A stretch of DNA of 46,829 bases from Paracoccaceae bacterium (GTDB lineage Bacteria > Pseudomonadota > Alphaproteobacteria > Rhodobacterales > Rhodobacteraceae). Positions 1-10,700 of this stretch are shown piece by piece. Both the position numbers and the translations under genes were made by a program. Where the stretch lies: positions 1 through 46,829 of the forward strand of contig JAESRG010000017.1 in the NCBI GenBank assembly GCA_016764785.1, read 5' to 3'. Each line of letters starts with the position of its first letter. Within the stretch, counting starts at the first letter, position 1. The notes below the pieces were generated by a model. The model was not told the DNA's origin. It worked only from the letters and a program-made list of their open reading frames with translations, and made no database searches.

Positions 1-231
1 CACATAAACCCGCCGAGTTTTTGCCCGCGCCCGAAAGCTGCTTTCTTTCCAGATAATCGCCATCATCACATGCACCGGCGTGCCCCATTCGGCCTCGGTT
101 CTTTGCAATGTCCGCAACCAGCCATGTCGTTGGTCCAGAATCGCGCAGGCGTCATCTTGCCGCGTCGGAGGGCTAGACTCACGTGCGCATGACCCAAGGA
201 TCACTAAAATTATAAGGGCTAGATATTTCAT
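1..231 (-). CDS. Lytic transglycosylase-like (SLT domain) lipoprotein, N-terminal fragment, truncated by window edge
   Basis: Manual reverse-strand translation from ATG at 231: MKYLALIILVILGSCARESS...HGWLRTLQRTEAEWGTPVHVMMAIIWKESSFRARAKT. Lipobox LGSC and SLT-like 'AIIWKESSF' motif. Open to position 1. Confidence 0.75.
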   Translation of the reverse strand, partial: MKYLALIILVILGSCARESSPPTRQDDACAILDQRHGWLRTLQRTEAEWGTPVHVMMAIIWKESSFRARAKTRRVYV

Positions 232-308
232 CTGCCTGCCTCTGATTACTGCTTGTTTTATTATTATGCGCTTAGAAAACCCCAAAAATACGCAGAAATC
301 AAGGCCTG

Positions 309-1199
309 CTAGATCAAGAAAACGAGAATAAGCGGAATCGCGAGTATTGAAAACAGGGTTGAAACCACAACCAGTCCGGCGACTTCGCCGGAATCCGCGC
401 CATATTTTTCAGCCAGCATATAGGATGTGACCGCCACCGGCGTCGCAACTTGCAAGATGAGCGCCGCAAACGCCAGCGGTGGCAGGTCAATAATTATGCC
501 AACCCCAACCGGAATTGCAACACAGATCACCAGCTTCATCAGTGACAACCAAACAGCCCGGTTTAACGACGCGGGGTGCAGTCTGGTTATGGCCACGCCC
601 AACGTGATTAACATCAGCGGAATGCCCATTTGCCCAACCAAATCAAGGGCGTTCATGCTCCAATCCGGTAAATCCCAGTCAAAAATAACAAACAATGCGC
701 CAAAAACTGTGGACCAAACCATTGGTTCTTTGATCGCCACAGCCACCGATTTTCCGCCTGAAACAAACCAGATACCGATGGTAAAAGACAGGAATGCCAT
801 AATCGCAAAGATCACCACGGCAAAGTCAAAACCGACCGCGCCAAATGAGAAAAACGCCAATGGCAGACCAAGATTGCCGGTATTGCCAAACACCATCGGG
901 GGCAAAAAAGTACGTTGGTCATATTTCAGCCCCCGCAAAATAACCGACGAAACCACCGTAACCAATACATATGCGACCAGGGCCGCCAGCGCGGTGTTAC
1001 GCAAGGCGGTTACCTCAATTTCCGACCGCACAAGCGACGTGAAAATCAAGCACGGCACCGCCAATGTCATCGTCACGCGGGTCACGAACTTAACATTGTA
1101 TTCCCAGCCAGCTTTAACCCACAAAAAACCGATCGCCGCCAGAATAAAAACCGGCGCAATGATTTGTAAAACCTGACTTATTGTTGAAAGTATCGGCAC
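309..1199 (-). CDS. AEC family (auxin efflux carrier-like) transporter
   Basis: 296 aa, multiple TM helices, 'FGNTGNLGLPLAFF' motif typical of AEC permeases. Confidence 0.85.
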   Translation of the reverse strand: MPILSTISQVLQIIAPVFILAAIGFLWVKAGWEYNVKFVTRVTMTLAVPCLIFTSLVRSEIEVTALRNTALAALVAYVLVTVVSSVILRGLKYDQRTFLPPMVFGNTGNLGLPLAFFSFGAVGFDFAVVIFAIMAFLSFTIGIWFVSGGKSVAVAIKEPMVWSTVFGALFVIFDWDLPDWSMNALDLVGQMGIPLMLITLGVAITRLHPASLNRAVWLSLMKLVICVAIPVGVGIIIDLPPLAFAALILQVATPVAVTSYMLAEKYGADSGEVAGLVVVSTLFSILAIPLILVFLI

Positions 1200-1315
1200 A
1201 AGATTTCCCCAAGTTATTCCTTGATTTCAAAACAGCTATCTGGTGGAAATGTCAACCATGCGCGCAATCGATATGGACAAGGCGCAAAAACGTCTGGTAT
1301 TGAGGGGCAGAGGCA

Positions 1316-1654
1316 GTGAGCAGGTTCATGGAAAAATTACACGCAAAATTCGCACTTGGCCAAGTTGTCAAACACCGTATCCACCCGTTCCGCGGCGTGG
1401 TTTTTGACGTGGACCCGACATTCAACAATTCTGACGAATGGATGGAATCCATCCCCGAAGACATGCGCCCGCGCCGTGACCAGCCGTTTTACCACCTGTT
1501 TGCCGAAAACGACACGTCGTATTATGTGGCTTATGTGTCAGAGCAAAACCTGCTTTTTGACGACAGCGGCGACCCGATCGAGCACCCCGAAGTGACCGAG
1601 ATGTTTGGTAATCTGGAAAACGGCAAATACGACGTTGCCGGGCAAATGCACTAA
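1316..1654 (+). CDS. hspQ: Heat shock protein HspQ / hemimethylated DNA-binding (YccV-like) family
   Basis: KFALGQVVKHRIHPFRGVVFDVDPTF...RPRRDQPFYHLFAEN...YVAYVSEQNLL; start may be ATG at 1328. Confidence 0.85.
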   Translation: MSRFMEKLHAKFALGQVVKHRIHPFRGVVFDVDPTFNNSDEWMESIPEDMRPRRDQPFYHLFAENDTSYYVAYVSEQNLLFDDSGDPIEHPEVTEMFGNLENGKYDVAGQMH

Positions 1655-3228
1655 TACCCCAGTGCACAGCCATCTTTGCGCGGGTCTGAGGCCCCCAACA
1701 ACACACCATCCCGAATCATGATTGCCTGCGCGCCGCCAATTGGTGTTTCGGGGATGTCGATGCGGTGACCCATTTCGGCCAATTCCCGCCGCACCTGTTG
1801 TGAATACCCGCGCTCCACATTCATTATACCATCATGGGCAAAGCTGCGCGGCGCATCTATCGCCACCTGAGGCGTCATGTCAAAATCAGCAAGGTTCGAC
1901 AAAAACCGCACATGCCCGTTCACTTGATACTGGCCACCCATGACCCCGAAAGGCATCAAAAATTCCCCCGATTTTCGAATCATGCCGGGAATAATGGTAT
2001 GAAGCGGGCGTTTTCCACCGCCTGCCTCGTTCGGGTGATCTTTTTGCAATGAGAACCCTGCGCCGCGATTTTGCATCAATATACCAAACTTGTTGGTAGC
2101 CATGCCGGTGCCAAAGTCGGAAAAAATCGAATATATCAGCGATAGAGCCATGCGGTTCCTATCGACTACGGTAAGATAAACAGTTTCCTTATGTTGCGGT
2201 TCCAATGACATATTTGACCGGTGCGTTGCGCGCTTCGGATCGATCATCGCAGCAAGACTACTTGCGGTTTTCCCCGATAACAGGTGTTCCAATCTTGCGC
2301 CCATCGCGGCTGGGTCAGCAATAAACCGGTCACGTAACTCATACGCCAGCTTTGCGGCTTCGGCCTCAAGGTGGGCGCGCTTTGCACCCATTGGGTCCAG
2401 CGTCGCAATGTCAAAATGGCCAAGAATATTGGCCATCAATATTGCAATTGTTCCATGACCATTTGGGGGCAGCTCAATCAGCTCATGGCCTTTATACATA
2501 CCGCGCACGGGGTCAACATAGTCACAGGTGGTGGCGGCAAAATCGTCAAGCGTGTGGGTGCCCCCCAGTGCATTTAGAGTTGAAACGAAGTCCTCGGCGA
2601 CTTCGCCCTCATAAAACCCTGCGCGACCTTCAGCAGCGATGCGCCGTAAAACTTCGGCCTGATTTGGGGCGCGAAAAATTTGACCCGCTTGCGGTGCCAA
2701 ACCATTTAGTGAATAAAAATCCCTCGCATGACCCTGCAAGCGATCAAGATGGTTCCCCCAATCGAACGCCACTCTTTCAGCAACGGGCACGCCCTCATTG
2801 GCATACCGAATGGCCGGCGCGAGCACATCAGCCAGTGCCAGGCTCCCATAATCGTTTGACAGCTTGATAAACCCGTCAACCGCACCGGGCATGGTTACCG
2901 CGTCAACACTGTTATCTGGAATTATCGTTAATCCACTTTCGCGTAATTTGATCGCTGACAACCCCGCCGGCGCACGACCCGAAGCATTCAGCCCAATAGC
3001 GTCTGCGCCGGCAGCCGGTTGCAGCAGCGCAAAACAATCCCCGCCCAGCCCGGTCATCTGTGGCTCACAGACATTCAAAACCATCGCGGCAGCAATCCCC
3101 GCGTCAACGGCATTGCCGCCAGATTCCAGAATGTTGATCGCGGTCTTAGCCGCTAGCGGATGCGAAGTCGCGCACATGCCGTTTTGTGAAATAACGGTTG
3201 AGCGTCCGGGAAGGTGAAAGTCACGCAT
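1651..3228 (-). CDS. Gamma-glutamyltransferase family protein
   Basis: GGT hallmarks: GGNAVDAGIAAAMVLNVCEPQMTGLGGDCFAL, HKETVYLTVVDRNRMALSLIYSIF. ATG at 3228 (MRDFHLPGR) preferred over ORF-track start at 3399. Confidence 0.85.
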   Translation of the reverse strand: MRDFHLPGRSTVISQNGMCATSHPLAAKTAINILESGGNAVDAGIAAAMVLNVCEPQMTGLGGDCFALLQPAAGADAIGLNASGRAPAGLSAIKLRESGLTIIPDNSVDAVTMPGAVDGFIKLSNDYGSLALADVLAPAIRYANEGVPVAERVAFDWGNHLDRLQGHARDFYSLNGLAPQAGQIFRAPNQAEVLRRIAAEGRAGFYEGEVAEDFVSTLNALGGTHTLDDFAATTCDYVDPVRGMYKGHELIELPPNGHGTIAILMANILGHFDIATLDPMGAKRAHLEAEAAKLAYELRDRFIADPAAMGARLEHLLSGKTASSLAAMIDPKRATHRSNMSLEPQHKETVYLTVVDRNRMALSLIYSIFSDFGTGMATNKFGILMQNRGAGFSLQKDHPNEAGGGKRPLHTIIPGMIRKSGEFLMPFGVMGGQYQVNGHVRFLSNLADFDMTPQVAIDAPRSFAHDGIMNVERGYSQQVRRELAEMGHRIDIPETPIGGAQAIMIRDGVLLGASDPRKDGCALGY

Positions 3229-3340
3229 AAGATAGCCTCTCGTATTGATTGCCCCTACCGTGTCATTTGAAACTGGATTTGGCAATCGACAGCATGGAAT
3301 TTCCTTGCAAATTCGTTTAACCCGCCGCAAACTTATCTTC

Positions 3341-3691
3341 ATGGCAACTTCACCATCCAAAAACGTCACAACATTCCCGTCCCAAACGCCCGAAGTCACG
3401 AGCTTTCATCACACCGAGCTTTTCCCGATTCTATCTCTTTATGGCCGGATGGTCGCCGCCGGAGAGTGGCGAGATTATGGAATTTCCAGCCTGAAGGATG
3501 TAGCGATCTTTTCAGTTTTTCGCCACACCGCGCAGCATCCGATCTATCGAATTGAGAAACACCCGAAACTTGCGCGCCGTCAGGGACAGTATTCAGTGGT
3601 GGCAATGGATGGCAAAGTTTTGCGGCGCGGGCATGACTTGAAAATGGTACTGCGCGTTCTGGAACGTAAATTGATCCGCTCGGTCACGTAA
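3341..3691 (+). CDS. DUF2794 domain-containing protein
   Basis: [73 protein letters not shown]; recognised alphaproteobacterial DUF2794 pattern; start chosen at 3341 within ORF 3245..3691. Confidence 0.75.
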   Translation: MATSPSKNVTTFPSQTPEVTSFHHTELFPILSLYGRMVAAGEWRDYGISSLKDVAIFSVFRHTAQHPIYRIEKHPKLARRQGQYSVVAMDGKVLRRGHDLKMVLRVLERKLIRSVT

Positions 3692-4520
3692 CCGATTTTG
3701 TCAGATCATCCAGTTTACGCCAGGCATCCAGCAAATCTGGCAACGCCTCAAGTCGCAACATATTTGGTCCGTCAGACGGCGCATTATCCGGGTCATCATG
3801 GGCCTCGATGAACAATCCGGCCACGCCAACCGCCAGCGCCGCCCGTGCCAGAACCGGCACAAATTCCCGCTGTCCGCCCGATGATCCCCCTTGCCCACCC
3901 GGTTGTTGCACCGAATGTGTTGCGTCAAAAATGACCGGAAACCCGGTTTCCGCCATGATCGGCAGGCTGCGAAAATCCGAGATCAATGTGTTATAGCCAA
4001 ACGAGGTTCCCCGCTCGGTCAAGGTAATTTGGTCGTTGCCCGCATCCGCAATTTTTGCGACCACATTGGCCATATCCCATGGTGCTAGAAACTGGCCTTT
4101 TTTCACATTCACAGGCTTGCCCGTAGCCGCCGCAGCCAACAGCAGATCTGTTTGCCGACACAAAAATGCAGGGATTTGCAGCATATCGACGACCTCAGCC
4201 ACCGGCGCGCACTGGGGCACATCGTGTATGTCGGTCAGCACAGAAACCCCGATTTCGGCGCGAATGTCTGCAAGAATCCGTAAGCCCTCATCGATGCCAA
4301 CGCCACGTTCGCCGCGCCCCGAGGTTCGATTGGCTTTGTCATATGAGGCCTTGAAAATCAACGGAATGCGGGCGGTTCGGGCAAATCCAGAGATCACATC
4401 GGCCATCCGCATGGCATGATCACGGCTTTCAATCTGACAAGGGCCGCAGATCAGCACAAAGGGCGCGGTATTGCAGAATTGAACTGGGCCTTTCGGGCCA
4501 TTTACCTGAACAACTTTCAT
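3684..4520 (-). CDS. kdsA: 3-deoxy-8-phosphooctulonate (KDO-8-P) synthase
   Basis: 278 aa; [56 protein letters not shown]. Confidence 0.95.
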   Translation of the reverse strand: MKVVQVNGPKGPVQFCNTAPFVLICGPCQIESRDHAMRMADVISGFARTARIPLIFKASYDKANRTSGRGERGVGIDEGLRILADIRAEIGVSVLTDIHDVPQCAPVAEVVDMLQIPAFLCRQTDLLLAAAATGKPVNVKKGQFLAPWDMANVVAKIADAGNDQITLTERGTSFGYNTLISDFRSLPIMAETGFPVIFDATHSVQQPGGQGGSSGGQREFVPVLARAALAVGVAGLFIEAHDDPDNAPSDGPNMLRLEALPDLLDAWRKLDDLTKSVT

Positions 4521-5312
4521 CTATTCGATCCCCATTTTTGCCAGTGCTGTCTCAACCCGTGCGATGTCCACAGGGTTGTTGACCTCCCAGAACACTCTCC
4601 CCTTGGCGCTGACTTCAACACACTGAATCGTCGCGCCGTTTTCTAGAAACCGCAACTGCTCCAACCCCTCAACCCGCTCCAACTCACCTTCCGGCCAAGC
4701 GGAATACTGGCGGAGCGCGGCGGGTCGGAAAGCATAAAGTCCAACATGGTGGAACACCGGTAAGGGGGGGCTGGTCAATTGATCTGAATAAGGAATGATT
4801 TCTTTCGAGAAATAGAGAGCCCGATGGCTCTTGTCAAAAACGGCAGTGGTGCCACCGACACGTCCTGCGCGGCGATCTTCTCGAAACCGTGCTAAAGTTT
4901 GCGTATCACACCGAAGAACCGGCGTGGCCATACTCGCGCCGTTCAAACCCATCGCCGCCACAATATCGGTCACAAACCCCGGAGGCGTCAGCGGGGCGTC
5001 GCCTTGAAAATTGACCACCACGTCAATATCATCGGGCAGATGCTCAAGGGCCTCCGCACAACGTTCAGTGCCATTTCGAGCAGTCGATGACGTCATTATC
5101 ACCACTGCGCCAAATTTCTCTGCGTGTTCGGCAATCCGGTGATCGTCGGTCGCGACGATCACCTGCGCGATTCCGGGAACCTGCATCGCGGCCTCCCATG
5201 TGCGTTGGATCAATGACTTTTTGATACCGGTCGCGCCGGTTATCTCTGCCAGTGGTTTGCCCTCAAACCGACTGCTGGCATATCGGGCCGGAATAACAAT
5301 TACGGTTTTCAT
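4521..5312 (-). CDS. kdsB: 3-deoxy-manno-octulosonate cytidylyltransferase
   Basis: 263 aa; VIVIPARYASSRFEGKPLAEI, VVNFQGDAPL, HVGLYAFR. Confidence 0.95.
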   Translation of the reverse strand: MKTVIVIPARYASSRFEGKPLAEITGATGIKKSLIQRTWEAAMQVPGIAQVIVATDDHRIAEHAEKFGAVVIMTSSTARNGTERCAEALEHLPDDIDVVVNFQGDAPLTPPGFVTDIVAAMGLNGASMATPVLRCDTQTLARFREDRRAGRVGGTTAVFDKSHRALYFSKEIIPYSDQLTSPPLPVFHHVGLYAFRPAALRQYSAWPEGELERVEGLEQLRFLENGATIQCVEVSAKGRVFWEVNNPVDIARVETALAKMGIE

Positions 5313-6335
5313 CTAGCCAACACCGGCCTGCAGCAACGTTAGCAATGTAATCACCCCGACGGGTTTCCGCCCTTCAAGCACAAACAACGCCGAGATCGAG
5401 TTTTTCTGCAAAATTGCCAGTGCCTCCACGGCCATTTTATTCGGGGAGATTGTGATTGCTTCGGTGCTCATAATCTTGGTCACCGGAGTATCCCACAGCA
5501 CTTCTTGCATGGTCGAATAGGCGCTTTTACCCAGATAGCGTCGGATGTCACCATCCGTAATGACCCCGATCAGATCACCTGCATCATCTGCGACACCAAT
5601 GATCCCTACCGATTTTTCTGTAAGCAATTCTAGACCCAGCATGATGGACCTATTCGCCGCAATCAGGGGTAATCGCTCATCGGTCAGCATCAGTTCCCGC
5701 AACGGAATCAAGCCAGCACCAAGGCTGCCACCGGGGTGGAATTCCCGAAAATTAACCTCGGAAAACCCGCGCCGTTCTACCAAGCTAACGGCCAGCGCAT
5801 CGCCGAGCGCCAGTTGCATCAATGTGCTGGTTGTCGGGGCAAGGTTATGCGGGCACGCCTCACGTGCTTCAGGCAATAGCAGCACCGCGTCTGCTGCCAT
5901 GGCAACCAGACTGTCAGCATTACCTGTCAACGCGATCAACGGCAGGGAAAAGCGTTTGCAATAGGCCAGAATGTCTTGCAACTCACGGGTTTCTCCAGAC
6001 ATTGAAATCATCAGCACAGTGTCGTCCCGACTAATCATGCCAAGGTCGCCGTGGCTGGCCTCGGTCGGATGCACAAAGAATGACGGCGTGCCGGTTGACG
6101 CAAAAGTCGAGGCCAGTTTTGCCCCGATATGGCCGCTTTTACCAACACCAACGATGATCAACCTGCCTGTGCAAGCTTCGATAAGGGCAAGCGCGCGAGC
6201 AAAATTTGGCCCCAGACTGTCAGAATGGAGCGCATCCAAAACATTTTTAAGCCCCGCCATGCCCAAAGCAACGGATTGACTGGCAGCGGCCGGAACTTCG
6301 TTTGTTTGTGGCACTTGTTTTTGGCGTTGTGTCAT
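5313..6335 (-). CDS. kdsD: Arabinose-5-phosphate isomerase (KpsF/GutQ family; SIS + CBS domains)
   Basis: 340 aa; GVGKSGHIGAKLASTFASTGTPSFFVHPTEASHGDLGMI; CBS pair at C-terminus. Confidence 0.92.
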   Translation of the reverse strand: MTQRQKQVPQTNEVPAAASQSVALGMAGLKNVLDALHSDSLGPNFARALALIEACTGRLIIVGVGKSGHIGAKLASTFASTGTPSFFVHPTEASHGDLGMISRDDTVLMISMSGETRELQDILAYCKRFSLPLIALTGNADSLVAMAADAVLLLPEAREACPHNLAPTTSTLMQLALGDALAVSLVERRGFSEVNFREFHPGGSLGAGLIPLRELMLTDERLPLIAANRSIMLGLELLTEKSVGIIGVADDAGDLIGVITDGDIRRYLGKSAYSTMQEVLWDTPVTKIMSTEAITISPNKMAVEALAILQKNSISALFVLEGRKPVGVITLLTLLQAGVG

Positions 6336-6381
6336 GCCCTCTCCTATCGGAATTCTAGTTAAAAAATTACTAAATACTGAT

Positions 6382-7104
6382 CTAAAAATGATCCGGGATT
6401 TCGATCACAATCGCGGTTATATTATCTCGTCCGCCACCTTCAAGCGCCAGATTTATCAATTCGCCGCAGATGGTATCCATCGGAGCGGTTGCCATAAACT
6501 GGCCAATGACTTCGTCAGTTACAAAGCCACTTAGGCCATCACTGCACAATAAAAACCGGTCACCCGGTTCATACGTGCCGCGCAGTTTGTCAATTTCCAA
6601 GGTTTCACCAACACCAACCGCGCGGGTTATAACATTACCATGCGGGTGATTTTCAACCTCGGCTTCGGTGATTTGGCCTGATTCCAACAGGTCATTTACC
6701 AATGAGTGATCCCGCGATAGCTGCACCATTTTGCCATTGCGACAGTGATACAATCGGGAATCTCCCACCCAAAGACAAACAAAATGCGGCTCTGCCAACA
6801 CCAGCCCTACGGCGGTGGTGCCGATGGCGCCACTGCCCCGCCGGTCGGCCTCCTCCAGAATGGCATAATGCGCTTCCAAAATCGCGGCCCGCATGGCTTT
6901 CATGACCTCGCTTGACGGCAGATTACGATCAATCTGGTTAATGCGCGCCACCAAAGTCTGCGAGGCAAAATCCCCGCCGGAATGTCCCCCCATCCCGTCA
7001 GCCACGAGAAACGCGCCTAGTTCGGGCACGCTTACCATAGAATCTTCGTTAATTTTACGAACTTTACCGACGTCCGTCTGGGCGCAGTGGTGAAAATAGC
7101 TCAT
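6382..7104 (-). CDS. pppA: PP2C-family Ser/Thr phosphatase (T6SS PppA-like)
   Basis: MSYFHHCAQTDVGKVRKINEDS...LVADGMGGHSGG...WVGDSRLYHCRNG...LLCSDGLSGFV...GGGRDNITAIVIEI; start at 7104 overlapping tagF stop preferred over 7137. Confidence 0.9.
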   Translation of the reverse strand: MSYFHHCAQTDVGKVRKINEDSMVSVPELGAFLVADGMGGHSGGDFASQTLVARINQIDRNLPSSEVMKAMRAAILEAHYAILEEADRRGSGAIGTTAVGLVLAEPHFVCLWVGDSRLYHCRNGKMVQLSRDHSLVNDLLESGQITEAEVENHPHGNVITRAVGVGETLEIDKLRGTYEPGDRFLLCSDGLSGFVTDEVIGQFMATAPMDTICGELINLALEGGGRDNITAIVIEIPDHF

Positions 7105-7106
7105 GC

Positions 7107-7700
7107 CTATTGTCCCTTTGTAACACTGCCGGACCATGTCGAAACATCCTGCGTTAACAGGGTTTGAAACGAGGTTTCAGATGGAAGTCCAGCATGCGAC
7201 AGGCCTAGTGGCTGACCGTACCCCTCATCGGGGGCACTTAACCATTCACTAAGGTTGTCGGGGGTTTCGGTGGTAATATCGGGGGTCTCTAAATTCAAAA
7301 TTGCATTTTCTAAATCGATTTTGCCGCGTAGAGAATCCAGCATATTAAGGGCGGCGTCCTCAATCGGCAGATAATAGTCGCGAGTATCCAAGCCGCCTCG
7401 CGGGGGCGCTGAAGCGACCACAAGCGTCAATGGAAATACCCGCCCCACAGCGTCTTGGCTGGGCATCATCACACCGGTGTAAGGACCGCCATCGATCACC
7501 CCAGCCCCAAGGCTGAACCGCCAAATCGGAGCGGTTTGATAGGTTTCCGCCCAGTCATCTCCCAATGCGGCACGGCTGGCCAAAAATCCGGCTTGCAAAA
7601 AAGGATCCCACGCAGTCACGAAAGCCCGCGAAATGGTGCCGCCGCGCATAAAATCGCCCAGCGCCGGAATCTTCCCGTAAAAGCCGAATGCCCCTGCCAT
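7107..7700 (-). CDS. tagF: T6SS-associated protein TagF
   Basis: GAFGFYGKIPALGDFMRGGTISRAFVTAWDPFLQAGF...W.FSLGAGVIDGGPYTGVMMPSQDAVGRVFPLT. Confidence 0.9.
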   Translation of the reverse strand: MAGAFGFYGKIPALGDFMRGGTISRAFVTAWDPFLQAGFLASRAALGDDWAETYQTAPIWRFSLGAGVIDGGPYTGVMMPSQDAVGRVFPLTLVVASAPPRGGLDTRDYYLPIEDAALNMLDSLRGKIDLENAILNLETPDITTETPDNLSEWLSAPDEGYGQPLGLSHAGLPSETSFQTLLTQDVSTWSGSVTKGQ

Positions 7701-7701
7701 A

Positions 7702-10700
7702 TTATAATGAGCTCGGGCATCGGAAGGCCCGCAACGCGCTCAGCTGGAATGGATTATATGCCGCCCCTGCCCGCAGTTGGAACACGGCAAAACGGCCGCC
7801 AATATTGAACACGACGCGCGACTGGGCAGAATCATTACCCCCCCGCACCTCGGACGCATCCAACAGCCGGAAAAACGCCCACGCCCCTTCAGCCGACCGG
7901 CTGTTTTCGGCGTTACGACGGTTGGGTTGCAGCACGATCTGGGTTGGCCCGCCAGGTCCAGGCCATTGCATCGGCGTGTCTTGCAAAGCTTGCCCATTGC
8001 GATAATCCAGAATTTGACCATCAACAGCCAGCTGTACCCGACGTACGCCATCGCCGAGCGCAATTGGTTTTAGACTAAAGCTCACCACCGGCAATCCGGG
8101 TGTCAGGAAAAACGCATCGCGAATTTGCGAGGCCCGCTCAAACTGCGCCAGAACCGCATCGGAAATCCCCAATTCCTGATTCTGAATACGACGCCAGCGC
8201 CACGGGCTGCTGGATGTATCCACGAATTCTTGCAGGTTGTCCTGAAAAAAGCTGTCGATCAAACCTTGCGGGGCAAACAAGCGCGAAAACTCCTGAATCG
8301 AAATATCGGCGGGCTGGCTTTTAAAGAACGGATACATATTGTTGACACCGCGATTACACGTCGGCAACACAACCCGTTGCCATGTCGCGTTCAGATTTGA
8401 CCGCGCCCCCCCCGCAGCAACACCGGCACTGCTGCTGGTTACTTGTGTGATCCAGCGTTTCATCGGGTCAGGCGTACGTCCTAACAAAACTTGCAAATTG
8501 GTCGATGCATTCTGGGTTAGTGACGCGGTATTACCAAGCACCGACAAACGGTTCAGTTCCTGATACAGCCCTGTCAGGCCCTCCATCACGCCATCCAGTG
8601 CAGATGGTGCGCCCTCGTCGATGGGCAGCACAAATTCCCGCAGCCATTTGAACCTTGTTTCCACAACCGTTCCCGGAGGGGGAGGTGGCGCCTGACCGGT
8701 AGCAATCGCCGAAGATTGCAATATCCCGATCAAGGCCTGTGTGCGCAAACCTTGGGCGTCAAACAGTTCTCGTGCCGCAAAGTTCTTGGCTTCGTTCGCT
8801 GCGCCTTCCAGCTCCAACGGTTGATCTCGCACCGTCAGTCTGGTTTCGTTTTCAATCGACAACAGGATTTTCTTGATCGGTGAGCTTGGCCCGGACAAGT
8901 CATTCAGCACCGAGATCACCGCAACCATATCCCCCATTGGTACCACATCAATGTCGCCCAGAACATTTTCATAGGCGGCAATATAATCGGTGAAATACAG
9001 GTCCAGCACATCCTCGCCGATACGTGACAACGCGTTAGGGTCGCTCAGGTCCTCGGCCCTGTCGCCCAATACCCAGTTCTCGTTTTTCAGCTGCTCAGCG
9101 ACGTTCAGCGCTGACGGCAGGAACACGGCATAGAAACCGTTTTTGGTGTAAATCCCCTCAACCCCTTCGGACATTGGCGCACCCGATGGACGGATCAATA
9201 CGCGTGAGGTTAGCGGACCACCCGCATCCAATATACGCCAATCGGGCAGATCGCGGGCATTGGGGCCAGCGATAATCGAGTTATAAATCCGCTGCGAAAC
9301 CGGGGTTTCATTCAGCAAAGTTTGCACCTGCTCAACCAGCGGTCCATGCAAAGCAATCTCGCGCATCGGTTGGTTAATCATCGAAACCAAATGGCCCTGC
9401 AGATCTTCGCGCAACTGTGCATTTGCCTCGCCGGCATAGGTGATATCCCAGTCGGCACGCATCCATTCCACCACCAGACTTTCATCAAGCGGGCCCTGAA
9501 GGCCAAGCATCATATAGACCTTTAGGGCCTCGAAAAGCAGGTTCGGGTTGTTCAGGTTAGCCTGCATCTGCCGCTCAAGTTTCAGCAATAAGCGTGGCAA
9601 CATCATCTGATTCAACGCCTGACGATAGGTCTGAATGGCCTCGCTACCAATCTCGTCACCTTGATAAAGACCATAGGTCAGCGCTCGTGGCGGCTCAATA
9701 TCGCCCTGTTCAGGGTTCCCCGGAAGGGTTCGCAGAATGGTCAATGGTGCAGCTATTTGCGCCAGATTAATATCGCTGATTGGCGAAATCGGCACCGGTT
9801 CGGCCAGTTCTTCAAACAGGTCAATCCGGGTTGCCGCACTGGCAATCAGTTTTTCATTGCCCAAATAACTGATTGCCCACAATCCGCCAATACCGGCGGC
9901 CCCAAGAATGGCCAGCGTCACCGAGGTCCGTACAAACCATTTATACCGCCGCGCGACTTTGTCATGGGCCGATACCAAACCGGATTCCTTGAAAATCACG
10001 CCTTCCATCAGACGTTTAAGGAAATAACTGCGCCCCTGCCCTTGCCCCGTGCCAATCGCCTGACGACCAATGCCAAAGGTCCGCGCCATGCCCATCATCA
10101 AGCGATCAATCGGCGTACCTTCTTGTGTGCCCGAGGTGAAATAAATGCCGCGTAACAACTGTTGTTGCTCAAACTTGTTTTCCTGAAATACCTCGGTCAA
10201 AAATTCCCGCGCGGTGACTTGTAGTGACGCCACTTGTTGCGCAAAGCCCGAGATCAGCCCACGCCGTTGCGGGTCGGTTTCCTGTTGCAGACGTTCCAGC
10301 GACAGATTGTTGGTCTGATTCAGCAGGGCCAAAAATTGCTCATCAAATGCCTTGAGCGGATCAGGCCGTTTCTTGGCTTTTGGATTTTTTAGCTTAAAGG
10401 TAAAACCCCAAACTTGCTCGCGGTCTTCGCGGCCCAGATTTTCATAGAACTCAGCAAAACCTGCAATCAGGTCTGCCTTGGTGAACAACACATAAACGGG
10501 AAAACGCACACCAAGTTTGTCGCGTAGTTCACCCAAGCGTTGCTTGATCGAGGCGGCATGGGCCTTGCGCTGCGCCGCATTTTGGGTCGACAGATCTGAC
10601 AGGGAAATTGCCACAATCGCGCCGTTGATCGGCTGGCGTTTGCGGTTTTTGCGTAACATTTTCAGGAACCCAAACCATGCAGCACTGTCGGCTTCTTCGT

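Noticed and set aside
427-1176. 249-aa plus-strand ORF antisense to the AEC transporter
   Set aside because: Opposes a clear membrane transporter gene; no recognisable family.
3228-3399. Extended N-terminus of the gamma-glutamyltransferase ORF (start 3399)
   Set aside because: The extension overlaps the divergent DUF2794 gene and homology begins near MRDFHLPGR; start at 3228 preferred.
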